From positions 4,464,001 through 4,528,000 of the forward strand of contig OY970164.1 of the NCBI GenBank assembly GCA_963706555.1: 64,000 nt of DNA, in the 5' to 3' direction. Position 1 is the stretch's first letter, and the number at the start of each line of letters is the position of its first letter. The notes under the pieces were generated by a model. It saw only the letters and a program-made list of their open reading frames with translations, was not told where the DNA came from and did no database searches. Origin of the DNA: Bog-473 sp963706555 (GTDB taxonomy: Bacteria > Actinomycetota > Acidimicrobiia > Acidimicrobiales > RAAP-2). This document shows positions 17,009 to 26,339 of this stretch, in pieces. A program made the translations under genes and the position numbers.

Positions 17009-18485
17009 ATGGCCTCTCGCCCCCTCTCGTGCACCAGGACCCAGCAGGCGCTGGCCGTGCTCGGAGCTGCGGTGCGCGACGTCCAAAAGGTGCTGCGAGA
17101 GGCCGTGCCCGGTGCTGTCTCAGGTGATGAGGCCAAAGCGTTCGTGGACCTGTTCGCCCAGGCCGAGCGGCTGGGTGCCTCGGGGATCGCCCTCTTCGCC
17201 CCGCGCGTGGTCGAGACCGGGCCCATGCCAAAGACGGTCACGCCTCCGCGGCGGACTGGCTGGGGTCGGTGGCGGGCTCTTCCCCCTCGGCGGCCAAGGA
17301 GCGGCTGGCCTCGGCCAAACGGGCCGGGGCCGATGCGACCCTGACCGAGGCCCTCCACGAGGGCGAGCTGTCCTCTTGCCAGCTCAAACTGATGGGAGAG
17401 GCCGAGGCGGCGGTCCCGGGGAGTGCCAAGACCCTGTTGGATCTGGCCGAAGGTGGGGCGTCACACCAAGAGCTGAGCGATACCGCCTCGCGGCTACGCG
17501 CCGCGGCCCGGAGCAAAGAGAGCGAAGCGGCACGGCGTCAACGGGTGCACGAGCGGCGCCACTTCCGCTGGCGCCAGAGCCCCGAGGGCGGGGTGAGAGG
17601 CGAGTTCTCCTGCGACGAGGTGGCCTTTGCCCGGGTCGCCCCCCGGCTCGAGGCGGCGGCCAAGGAACGCTGGAGGGCGGCGGGGTCGAGCGACCCGAGC
17701 ACCCTCGAGGCGCACCGTCTCGATGCCTTCCTCGACTTCATGGCGGGCGAGGGCCGTGGCCACGGCATCGGGGCGAGCGGCGACGGGGCGAGCGGCGGCG
17801 GGGCCAGCGATGCGAACAACGGCTGGTCCGGGGAGGACTGGTCCGAAGACGACGACAACAGCGGGGACCACACCCGCCCAGGCCCAGGCTCAGGCCCCGG
17901 TTCAGGCCCAGGCGGCCCCCGCGCCGCCCCAAGTGCCGCCCGAAGAGGGGGTCCGGGGTCCAGACCCTCGTGATCATCGATGCCGAGGCGTTGCGCCGGG
18001 GGACGACTGAGGGTGACGAGATCTGTGAGATCGAGGGCATCGGCCCGGTCTCGGTGGCCGCGGCCAGTGAACTGTTGGGCGAAGGTGCTCTGCGTTTTTT
18101 GGTCAAAGAGGGCTTCGACATCAAAACAGTGACCCGGTCTGATCGGGGCATCGCCAATGCCGTGGAAGCCGCCTTGGTGGTGCGGGACCGGACCTGTTGT
18201 GTCCCGGGCTGTGCCAAGCGCCTCGGGCTCGAACGAGACCACGTCTTCGTCGACTACGGCGACGACGGACCGACCGAGCTCGACAATCTGGTGCGCATGT
18301 GCCCCGAGCACCATGCCCTCAAGACCCATGGCGGCTGGAAGCTCGAAGGGGAGCCCGGGAACTTCCGATGGGTCCCCCCGGCGCACCGCAAAAGTGCCGG
18401 GGCCATCTCCCGGGCCCGCAGACTGGCGGCGGCCAAAGCAGAGGCCGGCGTGACCCAGGATCGGAACCGGCCCAGGCGGACGTGA
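17009..18485 (+). pseudogene. DUF222 / HNH endonuclease gene with two frameshifts
   Basis: The three frames together spell one DUF222-HNH protein of about 492 aa, a family (13E12-like) often found as dispersed repeats in actinobacteria. The N-terminal part (TQQALAVLGAAVRDVQ) shifts at about 17217-17226, the middle (ADATLTEALHEGELSSCQLKL, EAARRQRVHERRHFRW) shifts again in the G-rich 17947-17958, and the end holds the HNH nuclease: CCVPGCAKRLGLERDHVFVDYGDDGP, NLVRMCPEHHALKTH. Each shift is repaired by adding one G. A Ser/Gly/Pro-rich spacer precedes the HNH domain. It may be a true pseudogene or an indel artefact. It sits convergent with rpmA, at the edge of a block that splits rpmA from obgE. 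Confidence 0.85.
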
Positions 18486-18498
18486 GGGGTCTGGGCGG

Positions 18499-18750
18499 CT
18501 ATCCCGTGATGATGTCGATGTGCTTGCGGCCGCGGCGAGCGCCGAACTTGACCACACCGTCGGCCGTCGCGAAGAGCGTGTCGTCGCCACCCCGTCCGAC
18601 ATTCTGACCCGGGTAGAACTTGGTGCCCCGCTGGCGCACGAGAATCGAGCCTGCGGTCACTGTCGTGCCGTCGAACTCCTTGACACCCAAGCGCTGGGCC
18701 CGAGAGTCGCGCCCGTTACGGGTTGAACCGCCACCTTTTGTCTTTGACAT
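18499..18750 (-). CDS. rpmA: 50S ribosomal protein L27
   Basis: L27 reaches the peptidyl-transferase centre through its N-terminus. The 83-aa product has MSKTKGGGSTRNGRDS, LGVKEFDGTTVTAGSILVRQRGTKFYPGQNVGRGGDDTLFA and a basic C-terminus. The reading starts without the extra N-terminal extension that some Firmicutes cleave. It follows rplU by 18 bases in one operon, downstream of the RNase E/G gene. Confidence 0.98.
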   Translation of the reverse strand: MSKTKGGGSTRNGRDSRAQRLGVKEFDGTTVTAGSILVRQRGTKFYPGQNVGRGGDDTLFATADGVVKFGARRGRKHIDIITG

Positions 18751-18768
18751 TGTGAGCTCCTTCGCCCG

Positions 18769-19083
18769 TCAGCCGGCGGACGTGATCGCGGTGATCTCCA
18801 GCGTGGCGTAGTGCTGGCGATGGCCCCACCGGCGACGCTGGTTCGACTTGTTCTTGTAGGTCATGGCGTTGATCTTCGGGCCCTTTTCCTCACCCACGAC
18901 CTTGGCCGTGACGGAGACGCCGGCCAGCTGGGCCGGAGTGGCCAGCACCGTGTCGCCATCCACCACGAGGACCGGCTGCAACGAGACCTCGGCCCCCACG
19001 GGCTCGCCGAGCAACTCGACGCGGACGCGCTGGCCCTCGGCCACACGCTCTTGCTTTCCACCGGACTTAATGACTGCGTACAT
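18769..19083 (-). CDS. rplU: 50S ribosomal protein L21
   Basis: L21 binds 23S rRNA and contacts L20. The 104-aa product has MYAVIKSGGKQERVAEGQ at the start and NAMTYKNKSNQRRRWGHRQHYATLEITAI near the end, both diagnostic. It begins 12 bases after the RNase E/G stop codon and precedes rpmA. Confidence 0.98.
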   Translation of the reverse strand: MYAVIKSGGKQERVAEGQRVRVELLGEPVGAEVSLQPVLVVDGDTVLATPAQLAGVSVTAKVVGEEKGPKINAMTYKNKSNQRRRWGHRQHYATLEITAITSAG

Positions 19084-19095
19084 GAGGGCGAAACC

Positions 19096-20727
19096 TTACC
19101 GCAGAACGGAGTCGTCCAATGTCACGCCCCGCCCCCCGCAGACGGCGCACTCGGTCGAGAGGGTCTCCAAAAGGCCCTCTGAGATGCGCTTCCGTGTCAT
19201 CTCGACGAGCCCGAGCTCGGAAATGTCGAAGACCTGCGTACGGGTCTTGTCTCGGGCCAGGGCATTGCGGAGGGCCGCTGCCACTTTGTCCCGATTCTCG
19301 CGGATCTCCATGTCGATGAAGTCGATCACGATGATCCCCCCGATATCCCGCAATCGGAGTTGACGTGCAACCTCCTCGGCCGCCTCCAGATTGTTGCGGT
19401 AGACCGTCTCTTCCAGATTGGTCTTGCCGACGTTCTTGCCCGTGTTGACATCGATCACCGTCAACGCCTCGGTCCGCTCGATAATGAGCGAGCCACCCGA
19501 GGGCAGCCACACCTTGCGGTCCAGCGCTTTGTGAAGCTGTTCGTGGACGTGGTAACGCTCGAATATGGGCAGCCCCTCCTCGACCGGGTCGTAATACTCG
19601 ACGCGGTCGGAGAGCTCGGGGCTCACGGCACGGACGTAGTCACGCACCTGCTCGAAAAGGGCCCGATCATCGATGACGACGCCTCGATACTCGGCATTGA
19701 GCTCCTCGCGCAGGATCCGCACCGACAGCTCGGGCTCACGATAAAGGAGGCCGGGAGCGTCCGACTTCTTCGAGGCAGCTTCAATGGCGTTCCACTGCTC
19801 GAGCAGGGTCTCGACGTCACGCTGGAGCTCATCGGCTGAGACGCCCTCGGCCGCGGTGCGGACGATCATGCCGTGACCAGCCGGTTTGACCTCATCGATG
19901 ATGCGGCGCAGGCGGCGTCGCTCATTGTCACCCAACCGCTTGGAAATCCCGAAGGCACTGCTGTTGGGTACCAGCACGGCGAACCGGCCGGGCAGGGAGA
20001 CCTCCTGGGTCAACCGGGCGCCCTTGGCGCCGATCGGGTTCTTCGTCACCTGGCACAGGATCGTCTGGCCCGCCTTGAGCACATCCTCGATCCGGGGCTG
20101 GGCGGCCGATGAGCCACCGCCGCCGCCTTCGATGTCGTCGCGGTCGTAGCGCACGTCACCTCGATAGAGGACCGCGTTCTTCGGAATCCCGATGTCGACG
20201 AACGCAGCCTCCATGCCCGGCAGCACATTCTGGACCCGGCCCCGGTAGACGTTGCCATCGATCTGGTTGGTGTCATCGGCGGCCCGCGACACGTAATGCT
20301 CGACCAGGGAGCGCCCTTCCAGCATGGCGATCTGCGTCATGGCCGGCTGGACGTGCACGCAGACCAGGTAGCGGCCAACCTGCTTTCCCTTGCGATCACG
20401 ACCTGAGCGGCGACGACTGCGCCCTCGTTTCCCGTTCGGGGAGCCGTCGTCGTCGCCTCCCTCATCGGACGTGTCGGCTGCGTCTGACGCTCCAGTGAAC
20501 GCCGGCGGTCGGATGATGGGTGCCACCGCCGGGACGGAAGGGACGGCAGGTACGGCAGCCGCAGGGGCCGCCGGGGTGGGTGGCGCAGCCGGGGCGGGCC
20601 GGGTGTCCCCTATCTGTGGGCGTGCAGGTGCTGGCTGGGGTGATCGCGGCGGTGTGGGTGGGCTAGCGCCCCCCGGGACCTCCGCGCTCGGACCCTCGTG
20701 GGTCTGGCTGATCTCCGGCTCGGACAT
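19096..20727 (-). CDS. rne: ribonuclease E/G
   Basis: This single-strand endoribonuclease processes rRNA and mRNA. After a disordered Pro/Ala-rich N-terminal arm (residues 1-75) and an acidic-basic stretch (GGDDDGSPNGKRGRSRRRSG) comes the catalytic region: an S1 domain (VYRGRVQNVLPGMEAAFVDIG), the 5' sensor and RNase H-like parts, and the DNase I-like site with ALTVIDVNTGKNVG and GGIIVIDFIDM. A zinc-link CAVCGGRG closes the protein. The 543-aa length and short C-terminus resemble RNase G more than the long E. coli RNase E. It is followed by rplU-rpmA. Confidence 0.93.
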   Translation of the reverse strand: MSEPEISQTHEGPSAEVPGGASPPTPPRSPQPAPARPQIGDTRPAPAAPPTPAAPAAAVPAVPSVPAVAPIIRPPAFTGASDAADTSDEGGDDDGSPNGKRGRSRRRSGRDRKGKQVGRYLVCVHVQPAMTQIAMLEGRSLVEHYVSRAADDTNQIDGNVYRGRVQNVLPGMEAAFVDIGIPKNAVLYRGDVRYDRDDIEGGGGGSSAAQPRIEDVLKAGQTILCQVTKNPIGAKGARLTQEVSLPGRFAVLVPNSSAFGISKRLGDNERRRLRRIIDEVKPAGHGMIVRTAAEGVSADELQRDVETLLEQWNAIEAASKKSDAPGLLYREPELSVRILREELNAEYRGVVIDDRALFEQVRDYVRAVSPELSDRVEYYDPVEEGLPIFERYHVHEQLHKALDRKVWLPSGGSLIIERTEALTVIDVNTGKNVGKTNLEETVYRNNLEAAEEVARQLRLRDIGGIIVIDFIDMEIRENRDKVAAALRNALARDKTRTQVFDISELGLVEMTRKRISEGLLETLSTECAVCGGRGVTLDDSVLR

Positions 20728-20751
20728 GAGGGAGAGCCCTCCTTGCGTCGT

Positions 20752-21582
20752 TCATGAGGCACGCCCTGCGGCGTGTACCACGACGGGGTCGGTCCCGAGG
20801 CCGCTGACCGAAAGCGGCTCGAACCGTGCGCCGTCGCGCTCGATCCATTGATGCGTTCTACAAGCCCGCGCCAGCACCACATCGGTGCCGAACGCCGAAA
20901 TCAGGTCGCCGGGGCGCACCCCACGCGGATGCGTCGCCAATTCGGCCCGCAAGCGACCAATCGGGTGTCCTCCCTGCTCCAACCCATGTTCCTGGGTCAC
21001 GGTAAGCGTCAAAATTGCCGGCCGGATGTCGTCTTCGGTCTGACGACCCTTCCGCTCACGGTGGATGGTGAGGCTCGGAGCAGCGAGCATCCGCTCAACC
21101 CGCTCCCGCAATTCCTGACCACCCACGCCGTGCACCTCCAACTCCCAATCGCACGATCCTACCTCTTGCTGCAGCGAACCCTCCGCCATCCCGATGACAC
21201 GAGCGGCCTGGACCACCACCCCATCGGGCAGCAACGGCGTCAGGAGTCCGGGGAGTTCATCCTCGGGAATGTCGACATCCCAATCGGTCCCGGCGGTCCC
21301 GCCGGGCCCGGCCGATTCGAGACGTGCATCGAGATACTCACCGTAGGACTCACATCCGGTCGGAAGGGCAAGGCCGAAACTGAGGAGGGGGTGGGGCGAG
21401 AAACCCTGCGACAGCGCCACGGGCAGCCGGCTGCGGCGCAATGCCCGCTCCCACATGCGGGCGACGTCCCGGTGGCTCGTGAAGCGGATCTTCCCCATTT
21501 TCGAGAAGCGGAACCGCACCCGGCGATGCTCAGCCGGATCGACCGACTCGACCGGATCGACCGACTCGACCGGATCAGGCAT
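20752..21582 (-). CDS. DUF2344 / TIGR03936 protein, partner of the radical SAM protein
   Basis: The product (276 aa) has the family segment VRFRFSKMGKIRFTSHRDVARMWERALRRSRLPVALSQGFSPHPLLSFGLALP near its N-terminus. In many bacteria this domain is encoded next to, or fused to, the radical SAM protein TIGR03960, as here: the ATG at 21582 directly follows that gene's stop codon. The function is not established. An 18-bp duplication at 21541-21576 puts VESVDP twice in the N-terminus. RNase E/G follows, the usual neighbour. Confidence 0.85.
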   Translation of the reverse strand: MPDPVESVDPVESVDPAEHRRVRFRFSKMGKIRFTSHRDVARMWERALRRSRLPVALSQGFSPHPLLSFGLALPTGCESYGEYLDARLESAGPGGTAGTDWDVDIPEDELPGLLTPLLPDGVVVQAARVIGMAEGSLQQEVGSCDWELEVHGVGGQELRERVERMLAAPSLTIHRERKGRQTEDDIRPAILTLTVTQEHGLEQGGHPIGRLRAELATHPRGVRPGDLISAFGTDVVLARACRTHQWIERDGARFEPLSVSGLGTDPVVVHAAGRAS

Positions 21583-23544
21583 TCAGCCCGCCCCCGTGCT
21601 GGAGCGCACCCCGCCCACGAGACGCACCGGGATCCGCCCCCCGACCGAGAGGTCCTGACCCGTCCCCTGGCTCCCGCCTGCCGGCGGTATCGGCGAGGCG
21701 ACCACGTGCTCGAGCCCGAAGCCGGTGCAGGCCCCGCAGTCGTAACAGGGCGTCCAGCGACAATCTTCGACCGCGGCTTCGGCCAGCGCGTCCTGCCAAT
21801 CGGTCCACAGGAAGTCCCGGTGCAGCCCGGCCGAGATGTGGTCCCACGGCAACGGTTCGTGCTCACCCCGGTCACGATGGGCCACTTCGGCCAGGCTGAG
21901 TCCTTCCGCGGCGAGGGCCTCCTCCCACAGCGCGAGGTCGAAGCGCTCCGACCATTCCTGGAACGTCCCGCCGGCCCTCCAGACCCGCTCGATCACCGCG
22001 CCCATGCGGCGGTCACCGCGGCTGGCCACGCCCTCGGCCGCGGACGCCGCAGGCTCGTGCCAGCGGATGGTGAGGCCCCGGGTCGAACGGGCGTGCTCGC
22101 GCAGCAGGTTGACCTTGCGTTGCAGCTCGTCGACCGTGTCCTGGCCGAACCACTGGAAGGGGGTGTGCGGCTTGGGCACGAACCCGCCCACCGAGGCCGT
22201 GACGGTCACCGACTTCGAGTGGCGGCGCCCGATCTCGACACAATGCTTGCCGAGCTCGGCGATGCCGATGACGTCCTCGTCGCGCTCGGTCGGCAGGCCG
22301 ATCAGGAAGTAGAGCTTGACCCGCCGCCAGCCCTGGCTGAATGCGGCATCGACGGCGCTGTAGAGGTCTTCTTCGGTGATCAGTTTGTTGATGACCTGTC
22401 GCATGCGCCACGTCCCACCCTCGGGAGCGAAGGTCAATCCCGTGCGGCGCACCTTCTGGATCTGCGCCGCCGTCCCGACGGTGAAGGCATCGACCCGCAG
22501 TGAGGGCAGACTCACCGACACCCGCCCCTGGTGGACCGGATCGTCGATGATGTCGCGCACCGTGTCCTCGATACCCGAGAAGTCCGCCGTCGACAGCGAC
22601 GTCAGCGTGACCTCGTCGTGGCCGCTCCAGGCCAAGCCGTCGCGCACCATCTCCTTGACCTGGGCCGCCGGCCGCTCCCGCACGGGCCGGGTGATCATCC
22701 CCGCCTGACAGAAACGGCAACCGCGGGTACAACCGCGGAAGACCTCGACGTTCAACCGGTCGTGGACGACCTCGGTCAGGGGCACGAGCGGTCGGACCGG
22801 ATAGGGCCAGTCGGCCAGGTCCGCCACGGTGCGCTTGGCCACCTCCGCCGGCACGCCGGCCCGGTTGGGCAGCGTCGCCACCAGCCGCCCGTCCTGATAG
22901 GTCGACGTGTACAACGACGGGACGTACACCCCCTCGATCCCCGCCAGCACCAGACGGAGATCCTCCCGGTCACGCGCCGCCACGGGCAGGGCCAACCAAT
23001 CACGGACGGCCTCGTTGATGTCGCCCACGATCTCCTCGCCGTCGCCCAGGGCGAACACGTCGACGAAATCCGCCAAGGGCTCGGGGTTGAAGGCGCAGTG
23101 ACCGCCCACGATGACCCAGGGATCCTCCGGACCCCGGTCGGCCGTGTGCAGCGGGACATCCGCCAGATCGAGCAGGTTGACGACGTTGGTATAGACGAGC
23201 TCAGCCGACAGGTTGAAGGCCATGACATCGAAGTCACGGGCGGCGATGTGCTGCTCCACGCTGAACAGCGGGATCCCGGCGGCCCGCATGGCTGCCTCCA
23301 TGTCCACCCAGGGCGCGTACGCCCGCTCCGCCACGGCATCGGCCCGCTCGTTGAGGATCTCGTAGAGGATCTGCAACCCCTGGTTGGGGAGGCCGATCTC
23401 GTAGGTGTCGGGGTAGAGCAGCATCCAGGCCACCTTCCCCGGACCGTGCTCGGGATACTGCGCCCCTTGCTCCCCTCCGATGTAGCGCGCGGGCTTGGAC
23501 ACACCGAGCAGCAGTCGTTCCACCTGTGGCCAGAGGGTCTCCAT
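21583..23544 (-). CDS. radical SAM protein, TIGR03960 family
   Basis: A B12-binding-like N-terminal half (GLPNQGLQILYEILNERAD, FNLSAELVYTNVVNLLDLA, IVGGHCAFNPEPLADFVD) precedes the radical SAM barrel with its iron-sulfur site CTRGCRFCQAG at about residue 270. The C-terminus has an extra Cys cluster, CRWTPCYDCGACTGFG, that may hold another metal centre. The 653-aa length fits the family. The chemistry is not established; it is strongly linked to the DUF2344 gene that follows without a gap and to RNase E/G and rplU. Confidence 0.88.
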   Translation of the reverse strand: METLWPQVERLLLGVSKPARYIGGEQGAQYPEHGPGKVAWMLLYPDTYEIGLPNQGLQILYEILNERADAVAERAYAPWVDMEAAMRAAGIPLFSVEQHIAARDFDVMAFNLSAELVYTNVVNLLDLADVPLHTADRGPEDPWVIVGGHCAFNPEPLADFVDVFALGDGEEIVGDINEAVRDWLALPVAARDREDLRLVLAGIEGVYVPSLYTSTYQDGRLVATLPNRAGVPAEVAKRTVADLADWPYPVRPLVPLTEVVHDRLNVEVFRGCTRGCRFCQAGMITRPVRERPAAQVKEMVRDGLAWSGHDEVTLTSLSTADFSGIEDTVRDIIDDPVHQGRVSVSLPSLRVDAFTVGTAAQIQKVRRTGLTFAPEGGTWRMRQVINKLITEEDLYSAVDAAFSQGWRRVKLYFLIGLPTERDEDVIGIAELGKHCVEIGRRHSKSVTVTASVGGFVPKPHTPFQWFGQDTVDELQRKVNLLREHARSTRGLTIRWHEPAASAAEGVASRGDRRMGAVIERVWRAGGTFQEWSERFDLALWEEALAAEGLSLAEVAHRDRGEHEPLPWDHISAGLHRDFLWTDWQDALAEAAVEDCRWTPCYDCGACTGFGLEHVVASPIPPAGGSQGTGQDLSVGGRIPVRLVGGVRSSTGAG

Positions 23545-23566
23545 CGCCCCAAACCCTACGGGACTC

Positions 23567-25774
23567 TCAGGCGCCCGAATGCGAGGAGGTCGTCGTCGGC
23601 GTGGTGCCGGCCTTCGCCGGCGTCGTCGTGGTGGTCGTGGTCGTCGTGGCCGTCCCCAAGGGCGGGTTGCTCGCCGGAAGGGCGGCGGTCGGCGGGACCT
23701 TCGCGGTGGGCGTCTTCACGCCGGCGATCGGGTTCGCCACGATGTAGTTGAAGATATTGCGCACCAACGGCGCCGCCGCCTCAGCGCCATACCCACCCTC
23801 GTCGATGACCGCCAGCACGACGTACTGCGGGTTCGGATTGGGCCCGAAGGCCACGAACCAACTGTTGGGCTCCTTGGCGCCGGGGTTGGTGGCGGTCCCG
23901 GTCTTCCCGGCGAGGTTCCAACTCGTGGGAAAACCAAGGAAGGGGCCGTAGGCCGTCCCTTTCTTGTTCTGGATGGCGCCTTCGAGGCCCTGCAGTATCG
24001 GCGTGGACACGGCCGGCGGCAGGCTCACGTGTCCCATGACCTTCGGCGCGAACTGGGTCACGACCTTCCCGGTGGTCGGATCGACGATCTCTGACGCGAC
24101 TTGGGGGGCGTACCGCGTGCCACCGTTGGCAAAGGTGGCATAGGCCACCGCTTGCTCGATCGGCGTCAACGCCGTCGCCCCCTGCCCGAATGCCATCTCG
24201 ACGTTGTCGCCCGTGTACCACGTGGTGTTCGGAAATGCCGTCGGGTTTGCCTTGTGCAGTTTCTCCCGTTCGGTCTGGCTGTCGACCCGACCCTCGGCCT
24301 CATTGGGGAGATCGATCCCGGTGGAGACCCCTTCGCCGTACTGGGCCGCCACGTTCTGGATCGCGTTGGCCCCGTAGGTCGCCCTTCCCTCCCAGAACAG
24401 TTCCCCCAGGTTGTAGAAATACGAGTCGCTCGAGACGGTCAGGGCCGTGGCGAGGTTGTACTCCCCGCCGCTGTCGCCCACGTTGTCGGTGAAATTGCAT
24501 GAGCCGCCGGTGCAGTTCTGGACCTTGAAGGTCCCGGTGTCGTTGTAGTACTTCGCCGGGCTGTACACCCCGTCCTGCAGATCGGCGGTGGCGGTGATCA
24601 ACTTGAAAGTCGAGCCGGGCGTGTACTGCCCCTGAATGGCCTCGTTGTTCTCCGCTTGACTCGCCGTCAGCGCGGCGTAATCCGCGCTCGAGATACCGCC
24701 GACCCACTGATTGAGGTCGTAGGTGGGGTACGACGCCATCGCCAGCACTTGACCGTTCTGCGGGTTGAGGACGATCGCCGCACCGTTGATGGCGGGCGGC
24801 AGCTTGTTGTTGTCCTCGGCGTCGGGTGTCTTGCGATCAAGGAGGATCTGGTTCTCCAAGTCGCTCTGCACCTGCTGCTGCAAGCCGGTGTCGATGTTGA
24901 GCACGACAGTGTCGCCGATCTGCGGCGCCTTGCGCGAGAGCGTGCCGACCACGTCCCCGGACGCGTTCACCGAGAGGGCCTGGCTGCCGCTGACGCCGCG
25001 CAGGTACTGCTCGTATTCCGCCTCGATGCCCGACTGCCCCACGAGGCTGCCCTGGTTGTAGTCGGCCTGGGGATTCGCGTTGATCTGTGCCTGCGTGACG
25101 TCACCGAGGTACCCCAATATGTGGGTGGCGGTGGTTCCACCTTGGGGATACGAGCGCTGCGTGATGGTCTGCACGGTGACGCCCGGGTAGTCGGACTGGT
25201 GCGTCTGCAGATACTGCACGGTGTCCGCCGAGACGTTGGTCCCGACCGGCACCGGTTCGTAGGGGCTGTAGCGCTCGTTCTTGACCGACTGGGTGACTTG
25301 CGCCGGCGTCTGGCCGAGAAGAGCGGCAACCTTGCCGATGATGGAAGGGTGCTCGGTGGCGCTGACGCGGGAGAGCAGGACCTCTTGCTCGGGGATGTTG
25401 TTCACCAGAATGCTGTCGTTCCGATCGACGATCTCGCCTCTCGGTGCCGCCACCTGGACCACACGGACCTGGTTGCGCGTCACGGCCGCCGCGAACGACT
25501 TCCCGTCGATGATCTGCAGCGTCCATAGGCGGAGACCCAAAATGAGAAAGAGCACGAGGACGGCGATCCCGACCACGCGCAGGCGGAGGTTGGGGCGCGA
25601 CGGGAGATCCTCGGGCGACCCTACGAGCGACGCGACGTTGACGCTCTTACGTGGCCGCATGCGCGGCTGGCGCGCCTCGCTCTTCCACCCCGCCGACTTT
25701 CGAGGTTGTCGCGACGAGGGCTTCGGATGGAGGCGATCTCCCCGGATGGGGTGACGCAACGTCCGCTTCACCAA
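23567..25774 (-). CDS. mrdA: penicillin-binding protein 2 (elongasome transpeptidase)
   Basis: A long basic cytoplasmic tail (about 60 residues) leads into one transmembrane helix (VVGIAVLVLFLILGLRLW), a dimerisation domain (APRGEIVDRNDSILVNN) and the transpeptidase domain with PGSTFK (active Ser), SSDSYFYN and AGKTGTATNP. The C-terminus is a Thr/Pro/Ala-rich tail with a run of threonines. At 735 aa it is a class B PBP that cross-links peptidoglycan along the rod with MreB, MreC and MreD. Its start overlaps the end of mreD. No rodA follows; the next gene is the radical SAM gene. Confidence 0.92.
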   Translation of the reverse strand: MVKRTLRHPIRGDRLHPKPSSRQPRKSAGWKSEARQPRMRPRKSVNVASLVGSPEDLPSRPNLRLRVVGIAVLVLFLILGLRLWTLQIIDGKSFAAAVTRNQVRVVQVAAPRGEIVDRNDSILVNNIPEQEVLLSRVSATEHPSIIGKVAALLGQTPAQVTQSVKNERYSPYEPVPVGTNVSADTVQYLQTHQSDYPGVTVQTITQRSYPQGGTTATHILGYLGDVTQAQINANPQADYNQGSLVGQSGIEAEYEQYLRGVSGSQALSVNASGDVVGTLSRKAPQIGDTVVLNIDTGLQQQVQSDLENQILLDRKTPDAEDNNKLPPAINGAAIVLNPQNGQVLAMASYPTYDLNQWVGGISSADYAALTASQAENNEAIQGQYTPGSTFKLITATADLQDGVYSPAKYYNDTGTFKVQNCTGGSCNFTDNVGDSGGEYNLATALTVSSDSYFYNLGELFWEGRATYGANAIQNVAAQYGEGVSTGIDLPNEAEGRVDSQTEREKLHKANPTAFPNTTWYTGDNVEMAFGQGATALTPIEQAVAYATFANGGTRYAPQVASEIVDPTTGKVVTQFAPKVMGHVSLPPAVSTPILQGLEGAIQNKKGTAYGPFLGFPTSWNLAGKTGTATNPGAKEPNSWFVAFGPNPNPQYVVLAVIDEGGYGAEAAAPLVRNIFNYIVANPIAGVKTPTAKVPPTAALPASNPPLGTATTTTTTTTTPAKAGTTPTTTSSHSGA

Positions 25775-26319
25775 ATACCACCCTCAGGCGACTGGGCTGA
25801 CACCAACGTGCGCCGGGTCCCTTCTGCGAAGAGCGCCCACCGCATCAAGCGATTCACGGGCAACACCAACACGGCGCTGGACACAGCGACGATGACGAAC
25901 AGTGAGAGGTAGTCGACCTGCACCATCTGTTGTTGACCGAAGATGGCTCCGAGCACGGAGAACAGCATGTCAGCCGCGACGCTCCCCACAACCGCGGCCA
26001 CCGGCTTCAGCCACACGGCCCGCTTGTCGACGGCCGACGTGGCGATGCCGATCGAATACCCCAAGAGGCAGCCGACCAGGGCACTGAGGCCGAACGGGGT
26101 GGGAAGGACCAGGTCGAAGGCCAGCCCGGACCAGAATCCGACAAGGGCGCCTGTCTCGGGGCCCGCCAGGAGGGCGGCGGTGATCGGCAGGAGCCACAAG
26201 AGGTCGGGGTGCGTGTCCCCGATCCGTATCGACAGGATCACCGTCGACTGGATCAACAGAAGAAGGAGGGTCACGAGGGCGACCCGAAGGATGACCCGAC
26301 CACTCAGGCGGCCGATCAC
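25768..26319 (-). CDS. mreD: rod shape-determining protein MreD
   Basis: A 183-aa integral membrane protein with about five hydrophobic segments (VILRVALVTLLLLLIQSTVIL, LLWLLPITAALLAGP, ALVGFWSGLAFDLVLPTPFGLSALVG, YLSLFVIVAVSSAVLVLP). The LLPITAAL and FGLSALV segments fit MreD. It belongs to the elongasome and lies between mreC and mrdA. The start is a GTG inside a 15-bp duplicated sequence shared with the end of mreC. Confidence 0.88.
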   Translation of the reverse strand: MIGRLSGRVILRVALVTLLLLLIQSTVILSIRIGDTHPDLLWLLPITAALLAGPETGALVGFWSGLAFDLVLPTPFGLSALVGCLLGYSIGIATSAVDKRAVWLKPVAAVVGSVAADMLFSVLGAIFGQQQMVQVDYLSLFVIVAVSSAVLVLPVNRLMRWALFAEGTRRTLVSAQSPEGGIW

Positions 26320-26339
26320 GCTCTGCGGCCGATCACGCT
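26308..26339. repeat. 15-bp direct duplication across the mreC/mreD junction
   Basis: GCGGCCGATCACGCT occurs at 26308-26322 and again at 26325-26339. On the coding strand one copy supplies the mreC stop codon TGA and the other the GTG start of mreD. Confidence 0.9.
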
